Source of the DNA: Lachnospiraceae bacterium AC2029
GTDB lineage: Bacteria; Bacillota; Clostridia; Lachnospirales; Lachnospiraceae
Assembly (NCBI GenBank): GCA_000703065.1
Contig: JNLK01000001.1
Location: 1,488,001-1,552,000, forward strand
Direction: 5' to 3'
DNA length: 64,000 nt
Within the stretch, counting starts at the first letter, position 1; the number at the start of each line of letters is the position of its first letter. A program made the position numbers and the translations under genes. Positions 19,356 to 26,395 of this stretch are shown in pieces. The notes beneath the pieces were generated by a model, which searched no databases, was not told the origin of the DNA, and saw nothing but the letters and a program-made list of their open reading frames with translations.

Positions 19356-20055
19356 GCTGACCTCCTTTCCCGGAAATGTACTTAATGCCAAGAAGCACAA
19401 GAACTCCGATCAGTGAAATGAAGAACAACTCAAACCAGATCCCGCTGTCATCACCTGTCTGGGCCTGTTTTTTCTCGGGATGCTCGGTTGTATCTTCAGT
19501 TGTTTCCTCTGTCGAGGGTGTTTTTCTGTCCGACGCCACCTCATTTTCAAATGCAAGCGCAGTCGGCTTTACATCCGTGTCCGCATAATTCACCGCAACG
19601 GTATAAATGAGCTTGTCATTCTCACCGTTCAGCACGCATACATGGACGTCATATTTTCTATCATCATATTTTACGTCTGAATTGCTGCCCTTTTCCTGAT
19701 ACACACGGTACACGTAGTTGCCGGGCTCCAAAATTGTGATCCGGAACTCGCCCTTTCCCGCCTTGTCCAGCGTGATCAGCGAATCCTCCGGTACAGGTGC
19801 ACCCGAATCCTCAGCCTTCAGTTTGATATTGAAGGACACATTTTCAACACCCGTATCATTTACGCACTCAAATGGGATCACTGCATCCACCGGCTCATAC
19901 ACGCGCTCTGCATGTGCGGCGAAGCTGCAGAAATACACAGCAAAAAGTACGCAGATGAGAACACGCGCAAAAAGCACCCTTCTCACAGGCGTCATCCATC
20001 TCAATATGCAGTTGTGATCATGTATATTATTCATCTCACACCTGCCGTGAAACAT
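19348..20055 (-). CDS. Minor pilin, FctA/FctB-like
   Basis: 235 residues. A signal peptide ends near AHA (about residue 48), followed by one pilin-type beta domain with the pattern SLITLDKAGKGEFRITILEPGNYVYRVYQ, which matches the FctA-family fold. A Thr/Glu-rich stalk leads to the sorting signal QTGDD, a membrane helix and a short basic tail. QTG differs from the [VI]PTG of the other two pilins, so it may be handled by a different sortase. In FctB proteins the equivalent subunit sits at the pilus base. ATG 20055 (AGGAAG 9 bases upstream) or ATG 20034 could be the start; the first gives an unusually long signal n-region. It lies 24 bases after the sortase gene. Confidence 0.75.
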   Translation of the reverse strand: MFHGRCEMNNIHDHNCILRWMTPVRRVLFARVLICVLFAVYFCSFAAHAERVYEPVDAVIPFECVNDTGVENVSFNIKLKAEDSGAPVPEDSLITLDKAGKGEFRITILEPGNYVYRVYQEKGSNSDVKYDDRKYDVHVCVLNGENDKLIYTVAVNYADTDVKPTALAFENEVASDRKTPSTEETTEDTTEHPEKKQAQTGDDSGIWFELFFISLIGVLVLLGIKYISGKGGQHE

Positions 20056-20079
20056 TTCCTTGTCTTCCTGTATTCAACA

Positions 20080-20787
20080 TCATTCGTAAATGTAGCAGAA
20101 TACAAGCAGTCTGTTACTGGACACCGGTTCAACACATGTGGACAGTGCCAGTATATGTCCGGATTTCCGAACCGCGGGGTTTACAAAGATTGCCCGCTCC
20201 TCAATGATCTTCGTGATATCCTCCAAAGACATGGGATCCAGAACATCCGTCTCCAGCACATTTATCTTTACGCACGCAAATATCCCAAGCTCGTAGGTCG
20301 CCGATGCATTTCTCCCGACGACAAGTGTCCCGTGACTATGCTGCTTCAGATAGGATTCACTCAGAAAATCATCCAACGCACCGAACATGATCCCGTATTC
20401 CATATGATGTCCGTACAGGATGCTGTAGCTATCCGTGAAGTCCGGACTATTCCTGCTGTCGAGGAAAATGCTCCCCGACAGCGAATAGTCACCATATGGA
20501 TCAACATTCAGGTACTTTGAATTATCTTCTCCCTGCATTACAGGGTAATCTATATTTGTATCATCGATGGTGACCCAGGCCACCATATCATCCGTGATGG
20601 GGGCATCCTCCGGAACGCCCTCCCCGACCGTGGGCTTGTATCTCAGGAAACTGTCATCACTCGCGTTATGATAGACATACCAGGCATCATACAGGCCATA
20701 GATCACGATCAGGAGCGCAAGAACAAATACAAGAAGCATAAACTTCTCGTAAAAAATGTTCATTTTGATCCAGAAACGCTTCATCAT
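20080..20787 (-). CDS. Class B sortase (pilus polymerase)
   Basis: 235 residues; a membrane-anchored transpeptidase that would join pilin subunits after cleaving their sorting signals. An N-terminal membrane helix lies at residues about 17-33. The catalytic triad is visible: H127 in ILYGHHM, C218 in LALSTC and R226 in SSNRLLVF. The VAWVTIDDTNIDYPVMQ segment is typical of class B. It sits between the two pilin genes, exactly where streptococcal FCT loci place their pilus sortase. Its targets here are probably the VPTG/IPTG signals of the backbone and tip proteins. ATG 20787 has only a weak AGGTTT site, consistent with coupling to the upstream backbone gene. Confidence 0.9.
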   Translation of the reverse strand: MMKRFWIKMNIFYEKFMLLVFVLALLIVIYGLYDAWYVYHNASDDSFLRYKPTVGEGVPEDAPITDDMVAWVTIDDTNIDYPVMQGEDNSKYLNVDPYGDYSLSGSIFLDSRNSPDFTDSYSILYGHHMEYGIMFGALDDFLSESYLKQHSHGTLVVGRNASATYELGIFACVKINVLETDVLDPMSLEDITKIIEERAIFVNPAVRKSGHILALSTCVEPVSSNRLLVFCYIYE

Positions 20788-20820
20788 AGAATTACAAACC
20801 TATCATTCTTTGTACGGATA

Positions 20821-22137
20821 TTACTCTTCCTCGTATTTTCTTCTGGAACGTACACCGAAGAATACGATTCCTGCTACAACGATGATCGCAACAATGATCA
20901 GACCTGCCGCAGAGAGAATGATACCGGTAGGAATGACACCGTCGCGCTGGTTCAGATAAGAGGTCATAACCGCCTTTTTATTTCCGGCTACGGTTCCCAT
21001 CACACCTGTAGTAGGATCCCCATAGCCATCCACCTTAAGGCCGGTGGTATATGCAGACGGATTTATAGACTTGTAATCCTCCGCATCCTCGGTTACGGTA
21101 TAGGTTACAGAAGGCGCGATACCGCGGATGGCGATGCTCTGTCCATGCTGCAGATAGAACTTCTGGCCTGCCTTCAGCGCTGCGCCTGTAACAGAAGTCG
21201 GGTTCGTCTGACCCTGATTTGTCCCCCGCGTTGCGCTGGTTGTGCCGGTAGTTGCATCCGCATTTCCGTCTGTTGTAGTATCATCACCATCATCTGCGAT
21301 AGATACCACAAAAGTATCGTCATCACCTACACCCGTAAGTTTAACAGTGATTTCGAACCACTTGTCTCTGGATGCCTGATTTCCCGTAACCTCTTTCCTG
21401 ATCACCAGGTCCTTTGCGCTGTACTCATTGGTAAAGCCATCGGTCTTATCTGCCAACGCTGCTCCGGGTATTGTTACACTCCCTGATCCGTTGGTATCAT
21501 TTGCCGGTACGGTGTCCGCATTTTTATGCATGACATAGGAGGAAACTTCCAGAGTTCCATTTCCCTTATCAACGACATACACATCAAGCACACGGTCCAC
21601 ATCATTATCATGCATGATGCCGGCAGCCGTATGGGTCGTATCCTCATCCTCGGTGATGATATAACGATATACACCGGGTTCATCAAAGGTGATACCCGTG
21701 AAGGATACCGTTACCGGCTTCGTCGCAAACTTCTCACTGGTCTCCAGCTGTACACCTGTGGTGGCATCAAGTGTGGAATCACGGTCAGATGCCGGTCTGG
21801 CAACGTCAACATATGTACCCGCGGAAGTTTCTGTTGCATCTCCCGGAGCAAATGTTACATCAGAAATGACCGGTGTTCCGACTCCCGGAAGGACCTGAAC
21901 GGTTCCGGGTGTAGTTCCGCTGGCAGCCGTTGCGGCAATTCCCGTTCCCGGAGCAGCCGTAAAAGAAAATGTTGCATTCGGAACCACATCATCCTTATCC
22001 ATGATCAGATACTTGTTAAAACTGCAGGTTGTACCCGCAACCGGCGTATAGACCGTAGCCGCCGCCGAGGGTGCTCCAAGCATCGCGGTGAACGAGGCTG
22101 CAAGCACTGTGGTCAATAGAAACTTCTTTCCCTTCAT
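20821..22137 (-). CDS. Pilus backbone subunit, FctA-like
   Basis: 438 residues. The signal peptide ends near SAAA (about residue 27). Two FctA/T-antigen-type domains follow: an N-terminal one (NKYLIMDKDDVVPNATFSF ... FTGITFDEPGVYRYIITED, about 40-230) and a C-terminal one (KDLVIRKEVTGNQASRDKWF ... YTVTEDAEDY, about 240-390). The K and E residues in these segments are candidates for intramolecular isopeptide bonds. The sorting signal is VIPTGI followed by a membrane helix and RSRRK. This matches the streptococcal FctA subunit, which uses EVPTG. GGAGG lies 7 bases upstream of ATG 22137, the strongest ribosome-binding site in the operon, as expected for the most abundant subunit. Confidence 0.88.
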   Translation of the reverse strand: MKGKKFLLTTVLAASFTAMLGAPSAAATVYTPVAGTTCSFNKYLIMDKDDVVPNATFSFTAAPGTGIAATAASGTTPGTVQVLPGVGTPVISDVTFAPGDATETSAGTYVDVARPASDRDSTLDATTGVQLETSEKFATKPVTVSFTGITFDEPGVYRYIITEDEDTTHTAAGIMHDNDVDRVLDVYVVDKGNGTLEVSSYVMHKNADTVPANDTNGSGSVTIPGAALADKTDGFTNEYSAKDLVIRKEVTGNQASRDKWFEITVKLTGVGDDDTFVVSIADDGDDTTTDGNADATTGTTSATRGTNQGQTNPTSVTGAALKAGQKFYLQHGQSIAIRGIAPSVTYTVTEDAEDYKSINPSAYTTGLKVDGYGDPTTGVMGTVAGNKKAVMTSYLNQRDGVIPTGIILSAAGLIIVAIIVVAGIVFFGVRSRRKYEEE

Positions 22138-22209
22138 GTTTTTACCTCCACAATATAGATGGTAGTTGTGGCAGGGGGATACCTGCCTGTATATTTTCGT
22201 CTGACGCGA

Positions 22210-22875
22210 TCAGACGCCCCTTTTTCGTAATAATAAGATGATCTTCCCCTTCGTATCCTTCAGAGGAATTCCGCCGTAGGTACGGCTGTCATACACATCC
22301 GCCCGATAATCGTTCAGCACAAATACGGTATCTTCGGGAACAGTGTACGGAAATTCGATGGCTGCGCCTTCCGCCGTGGTGGGATATACGGTATCTTCGA
22401 AGGTCCCGTACCCATTTACGGTAAGCCCCTCTTCACTCATATCCACTATGTCTCCGGCCTCTGCCACGATCCGTCCGAACTTCGTCTCCCCGTCCCTCTC
22501 ATAGACGATCGGATCGCCCTTATGAAGAGAGGTCAGCTTAAAGGTAAGACACAGGTCGCCATCCTTGATCATCGGATATCCGGCGTTGCTGTGATTCACG
22601 TAAATTCCCACAACAAAAATAAGAAGAAGCACAACAACAAGAGCAGTAACGCCTATCTTGATAAAAAAAGAAATGGCATACTGTTTTGCTGTTTTCTTCT
22701 TCCCCTTCTTTACGCCGTTCTTAACACCGTTTGGTGTTGGATTTGCTTCACGTCCGCCTTCATCCGTGGATACTCCTTCAGTATCCTGCGCTATGACATC
22801 CTGTCCCACAGCGCCTTCAGTTACCGACTCGGTCTTCACCTCTGCGGAATCCGGCTGTTCTACTCTCTCATCCAT
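22210..22875 (-). CDS. SipA-like signal-peptidase homologue (catalytic dyad lost)
   Basis: 221 residues. A cytoplasmic N-terminal segment of about 60 residues, one membrane helix (about 70-92) and a signal peptidase I fold. The position of the catalytic serine in the usual SMxPT motif is alanine here (A98 in AGYPMIKDGD), and the usual lysine of KRV is glycine (G134 in KFGRIVAEAGD). Streptococcal SipA also lacks the peptidase dyad but is needed for pilus assembly, so this is best called a SipA-type assembly factor, not a peptidase. ATG 22875 was chosen (GGAGG 8 bases upstream); a longer frame would need a TTG. It is the first gene of the pilus operon. Confidence 0.85.
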   Translation of the reverse strand: MDERVEQPDSAEVKTESVTEGAVGQDVIAQDTEGVSTDEGGREANPTPNGVKNGVKKGKKKTAKQYAISFFIKIGVTALVVVLLLIFVVGIYVNHSNAGYPMIKDGDLCLTFKLTSLHKGDPIVYERDGETKFGRIVAEAGDIVDMSEEGLTVNGYGTFEDTVYPTTAEGAAIEFPYTVPEDTVFVLNDYRADVYDSRTYGGIPLKDTKGKIILLLRKRGV

Positions 22876-22924
22876 TCCGGCTTCCTCCAACTTATGTAAC
22901 CCAAAACGTAGTGTGCAAGTTTAT

Positions 22925-22952
22925 ATTATACACTTAATATTCAAAAATGCAA
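22925..22952 (-). promoter_or_regulatory. Promoter of the pilus operon
   Basis: Minus-strand TTGCAT (-35, 22947-22952), 16-base spacer and perfect TATAAT (-10, 22925-22930), in an AT-rich stretch. The start codon of the SipA-like gene follows about 50 bases downstream. The insertion sequence ends just upstream of the -35. Confidence 0.7.
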
Positions 22953-23018
22953 GTTGTACAGATTTGATGACTCTGTCAAGCAATCGTTGGCACGATTTCT
23001 ATCACACAAATTATCCTC

Positions 23019-23180
23019 GGCACTATGGCTGGTCACAGATGCCTTTCTCGGCCCGGCTCGCGCCTTATTTGCGGGTACCCCTAGCGGTACTAAGCGACTC
23101 ACGTCGCTTCGCTCGTGACTCGCCAAGTACCGAGACCCGCTATGACCTCGAAAGGCATCGTGCCCATTTTTCATAGTGCC
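23019..23180. repeat. Long imperfect inverted repeat beside the transposase
   Basis: Nested complementary arms: GGCACTATG (23019-23027) with CATAGTGCC (23172-23180); GATGCCTTTC (23038-23047) with GAAAGGCATC (23150-23159); GCGGGT (23071-23076) with ACCCGC; CGGTACT with AGTACCG; and GCGACTCACG with CGTGACTCGC (one mismatch) around a short loop near 23108. It fills the 300-base space between the pilus promoter and the transposase stop codon. It may be part of the insertion sequence or an insulating hairpin. Confidence 0.7.
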
Positions 23181-23191
23181 TCGTCGAATGG

Positions 23192-24613
23192 TCAATCTAT
23201 AGATACGCCGGTTATAACCTTCCACGCTTGTCTTGCTGGCTTAATCTGTGAGTTTATATTCGGAACACTTCCTTGTACAGGGTATGTATATCCTTTTCCG
23301 ACCTTCTTATTCGCCTCGTATGCCGAGAGTATATGTGCCTTGATTTGTTCAACTATCCGTCTTTCAAATGTCGGCTTTTTCAGTTTGTTTACGACTTCAT
23401 TTAATCTTCCAGATCCTTTCTTTGCAAGGATCTTCGCCAGATTGTTTCCGCCACGAATACTCCAGCTTGCATGATTATGCTTCATCCGTCTTGCTATCAC
23501 GCTACCAATGTGATTTTCCATCGTTCCAAGATTTCGATATTCTAAGTTCTCTGGACTGTCTGGTATCAGAAGATCTCGTTGATTATATGGGATTAATCCG
23601 TGTCGATTGTTGGAAAAATAAGCAATCAACCGTTCAGCCTTTTCAATCTCATCACCATCGATCAGGCTGTTCCTGTATATCTCGAGATATTTAAACAATT
23701 CATCCAGTTCTTTCTGCTCCAGCAACGAATGGATTCGTTTTGCATGTTCCGGGTATGGCACATTTTCTTTGATGGCCTTGTTTCTATGAAACGGATCCAG
23801 CTGAAATACCGTATCAGAATCACAGATATTCTTTACCCATTCAGCTCCGTCTGCATTCATGATCCGAAGCTCAACCTCATCCATGTTATATATCTCTGCG
23901 ATAGCCGCTTCTCTGTAGGCCTGAAATTCAGACGATGTTGAGAAACCTGCCACAACAACCTTTCCATCCAGGCTGTATCGGTTTTTCCCGGTCTTTTTCC
24001 ATCCGTCATAGGCTATGCCAACCTTGATCTCACCCTTTGTGTTTCTTTCGCGCTGGAGCCTGACATAGACACCATCCGTTTCCTCAAAGAGCACGGGGGT
24101 TTCTTTTTCTCCGGATACATTTCCTGCTTTGTGCTCCTTCACAAGCTGCCGTTCATCTTCGCAAACGGCCTCGCCTAACGACTGGATCACGTTCCATACA
24201 CCCATAGCACTTATGGATTGTCCAGTCATCTCAGTGATCCTGCTTGCAGTTTCACGATAGGACGTCTCCGTGATCGAAGAAACCATCTGCTCAGCCATGT
24301 TCATTGAGATCAGGCCGACTCCGGATATCTCGAGCTGCTCATCCAGCAGATGGACAAACTCTTTCAGTCCGTCCTCTCTGGTAACCTCATAAACCCGACG
24401 TCCGTACTCAACCTCACCATACACGGTCTTTACGGTTGTTTTTCGCTTCCCCTTATTCCGGTATGCCCCCTTATCTCTGGTTTCCATGAGATAGTCATCG
24501 TATCGTTCCAGAAACTCCTTGGTATAATCCCTTGCCCATTCACATACCATCCGGAAAGTATTTTGTTCAAAAGCCTTGAAAGTCAGCTCGGTTTCATTTA
24601 ACATAGTATTCAT
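23192..24613 (-). CDS. ISLre2-family transposase (UPF0236)
   Basis: 473 residues, apparently intact. The N-terminal third carries the GAYRNKGKRKTTVKTVYGEVEYGRR segment typical of UPF0236 proteins, and the central part has FEETDGVYVRLQRE and ADGAEWVKN, matching the acidic catalytic positions expected of this DDE-type family. It would catalyse movement of its own element. ATG 24613 has GGAG 7 bases upstream; the longer frame lacks a site. It is the only transposase gene in the window. Confidence 0.85.
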   Translation of the reverse strand: MNTMLNETELTFKAFEQNTFRMVCEWARDYTKEFLERYDDYLMETRDKGAYRNKGKRKTTVKTVYGEVEYGRRVYEVTREDGLKEFVHLLDEQLEISGVGLISMNMAEQMVSSITETSYRETASRITEMTGQSISAMGVWNVIQSLGEAVCEDERQLVKEHKAGNVSGEKETPVLFEETDGVYVRLQRERNTKGEIKVGIAYDGWKKTGKNRYSLDGKVVVAGFSTSSEFQAYREAAIAEIYNMDEVELRIMNADGAEWVKNICDSDTVFQLDPFHRNKAIKENVPYPEHAKRIHSLLEQKELDELFKYLEIYRNSLIDGDEIEKAERLIAYFSNNRHGLIPYNQRDLLIPDSPENLEYRNLGTMENHIGSVIARRMKHNHASWSIRGGNNLAKILAKKGSGRLNEVVNKLKKPTFERRIVEQIKAHILSAYEANKKVGKGYTYPVQGSVPNINSQIKPARQAWKVITGVSID

Positions 24614-24674
24614 CACATAGCTCCTTATCGATTTTGTCTGCAAACTAAATAATAAGGTTAATTTATGTGATTGT

Positions 24675-24701
24675 GAAGAGGCTTCGGCCTCTTCTTTTTT
24701 T
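24675..24701 (+). terminator. Strong intrinsic terminator at the IS end
   Basis: GAAGAGGC-TTCG-GCCTCTTC stem-loop followed by seven T residues on the plus strand. It lies upstream of the transposase and would stop plus-strand transcription leaving the element, or block antisense transcripts. Confidence 0.75.
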
Positions 24702-24748
24702 ATTATTCATGCCAATGATAATTATACTCTATGAGATTTGATGACCAG

Positions 24749-24800
24749 GTCGGTTCCGTCAATCCGGGGACGGTTCTGGTTTGATCAGAACCGTCCCCGG
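24749..24800 (+). repeat. Composite palindromic interspersed repeat (short copy)
   Basis: Shares the GGTCGGTTCCGTCAATCC left end with the copies at 9363 and 12903, directly joined to one hairpin (24768-24799, arms GGGGACGGTTCT/AGAACCGTCCCC). It is a deletion derivative of the longer composite form and lies just outside the insertion sequence. Confidence 0.85.
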
Positions 24801-24806
24801 CCGTTC

Positions 24807-24831
24807 GCCCGATTCGCGAAGCAAATCGGGC
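24807..24831 (-). terminator. Possible terminator of the MFS gene
   Basis: An 8-bp perfect stem (GCCCGATT/AATCGGGC) with a 9-base loop, 5 bases after the MFS stop codon. No T-run follows on the minus strand, so it is at best a hairpin that stabilises the 3' end. Confidence 0.35.
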
Positions 24832-24835
24832 ATTG

Positions 24836-26062
24836 TCACACCTCAAGGGCTCGTACTTTTTTTACCGCATATAATGCCAGTGCGATAACCGCCAGGCAGA
24901 TACCCGACATGAGGATCATCATGCCCGCGCCCCGTCCTACGCCAAGGCCGGTTGCGCTTCCCAGGGCATCTGCCGCAACACCCGACAGGGCAGCTGCGAT
25001 GATATATCCGATCTGGGTAATGAAGCCGATGAGACCCCAGACACGTCCCTGCGCTTCCTCCGGCGTGTTGGTCCGGACCAGATAGTCCAGACAGTTGTTC
25101 GCAAAGGGCAGCGCCATAAAGAACAGGAAACCGAAGAGACATATAGGCACGATGGTCTCAAAGAAACCGAAGCCGATCATTCCGAGTCCGGCTATGGCAA
25201 GCGCCACGCAGAGGATCTTAACGAAGCTCTTCTTGATCCCGAAGATCCCCAACAGCACACCCGACACCAGCATTCCGCTTGCACAGACGGTTTCCGCGAT
25301 CCCCAGGGTCTTCGCATCCGCGAAGGAAAGCACCAGCGGCTCCGCCAGGATCTGGAACATTCCCATGAAGAGGGTGATGGCCGTGGAAACCAGAACCAGT
25401 GTCAGGATCCCTTTCCTGGCGGTCAGCGCATGCCATCCGTCCTTCACGCTGCTCAGGAAGGATTCCTTCTTTTCAACCTTCTTTGTGATATGGATACTTT
25501 TCTTTACTACGATCGCACTCGTAACCGTCACGAAAAATGTGCAGATATCGATGATCAGCAGCAGCTTCACGTCAGCCACGCTGAGCAGAAGTCCAGCGAT
25601 GACCGGTGAGAACAGGTATCTCGAGCTGCCGGCGATGGACACAAGCCCGCTTGCCTTCGAGTACTCTTCCTTTGTGAGGAGATCCGTGATGGTCGCCTGA
25701 TATGCCGGCTCCAGAAGCGTGGAGAAGACCGCGCTGATAAAGACTCCGATACAGATCTCGGCAAGCGTCGCTTCTCCCCTGGCCATACAGATCAGGATGT
25801 AAATGACGCCGAGGGCCGAGCAGCTGTCTCCGATGATCATCAGCAGCCGGCGGTCATACCGGTCCGCCAGAACTCCCGCAGGAATCCTGAGCAGGATCGT
25901 CGGCAGAAATCCCAACAATGTGACCAGTGCCATACTCGACGCATTTCCCGTCTTCTGAAATACATATACTCCCAGTCCGAAGCTTGTGAGTCCTCCACCG
26001 ATACAGGAGATCAGTTCGCCGAACCATAACAGCATGAATTTGCGAAAATTTCCTGATTTCAT
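24836..26062 (-). CDS. MFS efflux-type transporter
   Basis: 408 residues with about 12 hydrophobic helices. The loop between helices 2 and 3 has the MFS signature GVLADRYDRRLLMI (motif A, GxLaDrxgrr), and the overall pattern matches drug-efflux-like MFS permeases of Firmicutes with an N-terminal FRKFMLLWFGELIS. Substrate unknown. ATG 26062 was chosen because AAGGGG lies 6 bases upstream. No regulator gene is adjacent; the nearest neighbour is the divergent helicase. Confidence 0.85.
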   Translation of the reverse strand: MKSGNFRKFMLLWFGELISCIGGGLTSFGLGVYVFQKTGNASSMALVTLLGFLPTILLRIPAGVLADRYDRRLLMIIGDSCSALGVIYILICMARGEATLAEICIGVFISAVFSTLLEPAYQATITDLLTKEEYSKASGLVSIAGSSRYLFSPVIAGLLLSVADVKLLLIIDICTFFVTVTSAIVVKKSIHITKKVEKKESFLSSVKDGWHALTARKGILTLVLVSTAITLFMGMFQILAEPLVLSFADAKTLGIAETVCASGMLVSGVLLGIFGIKKSFVKILCVALAIAGLGMIGFGFFETIVPICLFGFLFFMALPFANNCLDYLVRTNTPEEAQGRVWGLIGFITQIGYIIAAALSGVAADALGSATGLGVGRGAGMMILMSGICLAVIALALYAVKKVRALEV

Positions 26063-26222
26063 GATTTTCCCCTTACCTTTTCCGAGCCGTACACCAAAAC
26101 CACCCGGCACGGCATTCGTTATTTTCTGACCTCAGTATATCCGGCAATTCTTAAACATTCATTAAACTCGTTATCGGTTAATTAAACTCCCGGCATCATG
26201 TCCCAAACCGCCAAATTTCCGG

Positions 26223-26269
26223 TTGCATTTCCCTTCATGTCGTGATACGATTATAAGAACAGCCGTTCG
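26223..26269 (+). promoter_or_regulatory. Promoter with a LexA-like box, upstream of the helicase
   Basis: TTGCAT (26223-26228), 17-base spacer, TACGAT (26246-26251), then GAAC-AGCC-GTTC (26257-26268). The last matches the Gram-positive LexA operator core GAAC-N4-GTTC and would place the helicase under SOS control. The leader to the start codon is about 130 bases. The remainder of the 334-base gap between MFS and helicase shows a further inverted repeat (CGTTCG ATTAA CGAACG, overlapping the box) and nothing else recognisable. Confidence 0.45.
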
Positions 26270-26395
26270 ATTAACGAACGTAGCGTTCTATCAGGATTTT
26301 ACGGCCCGCCAAAGGCAGCTCGAACGGAAAATGATACGGAAAATGCCGGGAAATGTGCCCGTGAAAAAGGCAGGGAAAGTGACAGGGTAAATACT

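Larger units (their letters stand above)
22972..24733 (-). mobile_element. ISLre2-family insertion sequence (boundaries tentative)
   Basis: The element is defined by its UPF0236/ISLre2-type transposase. The boundaries given are those of a 12-bp direct repeat AGATTTGATGAC at 22960-22971 and 24734-24745, which could be a target duplication. No clear terminal inverted repeat was found at these positions, and ISLre2 target duplications are usually shorter, so the true ends may lie inside. Confidence 0.45.

Noticed and set aside
22522-23176. Overlapping plus-strand frames near the pilus promoter
   Set aside because: They run antisense through the SipA-like gene and the long inverted repeat; no ribosome-binding site and no domain.
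26276-26290. Second LexA box (GAACGTAGCGTTC)
   Set aside because: The half-sites are separated by five bases, not the required four.
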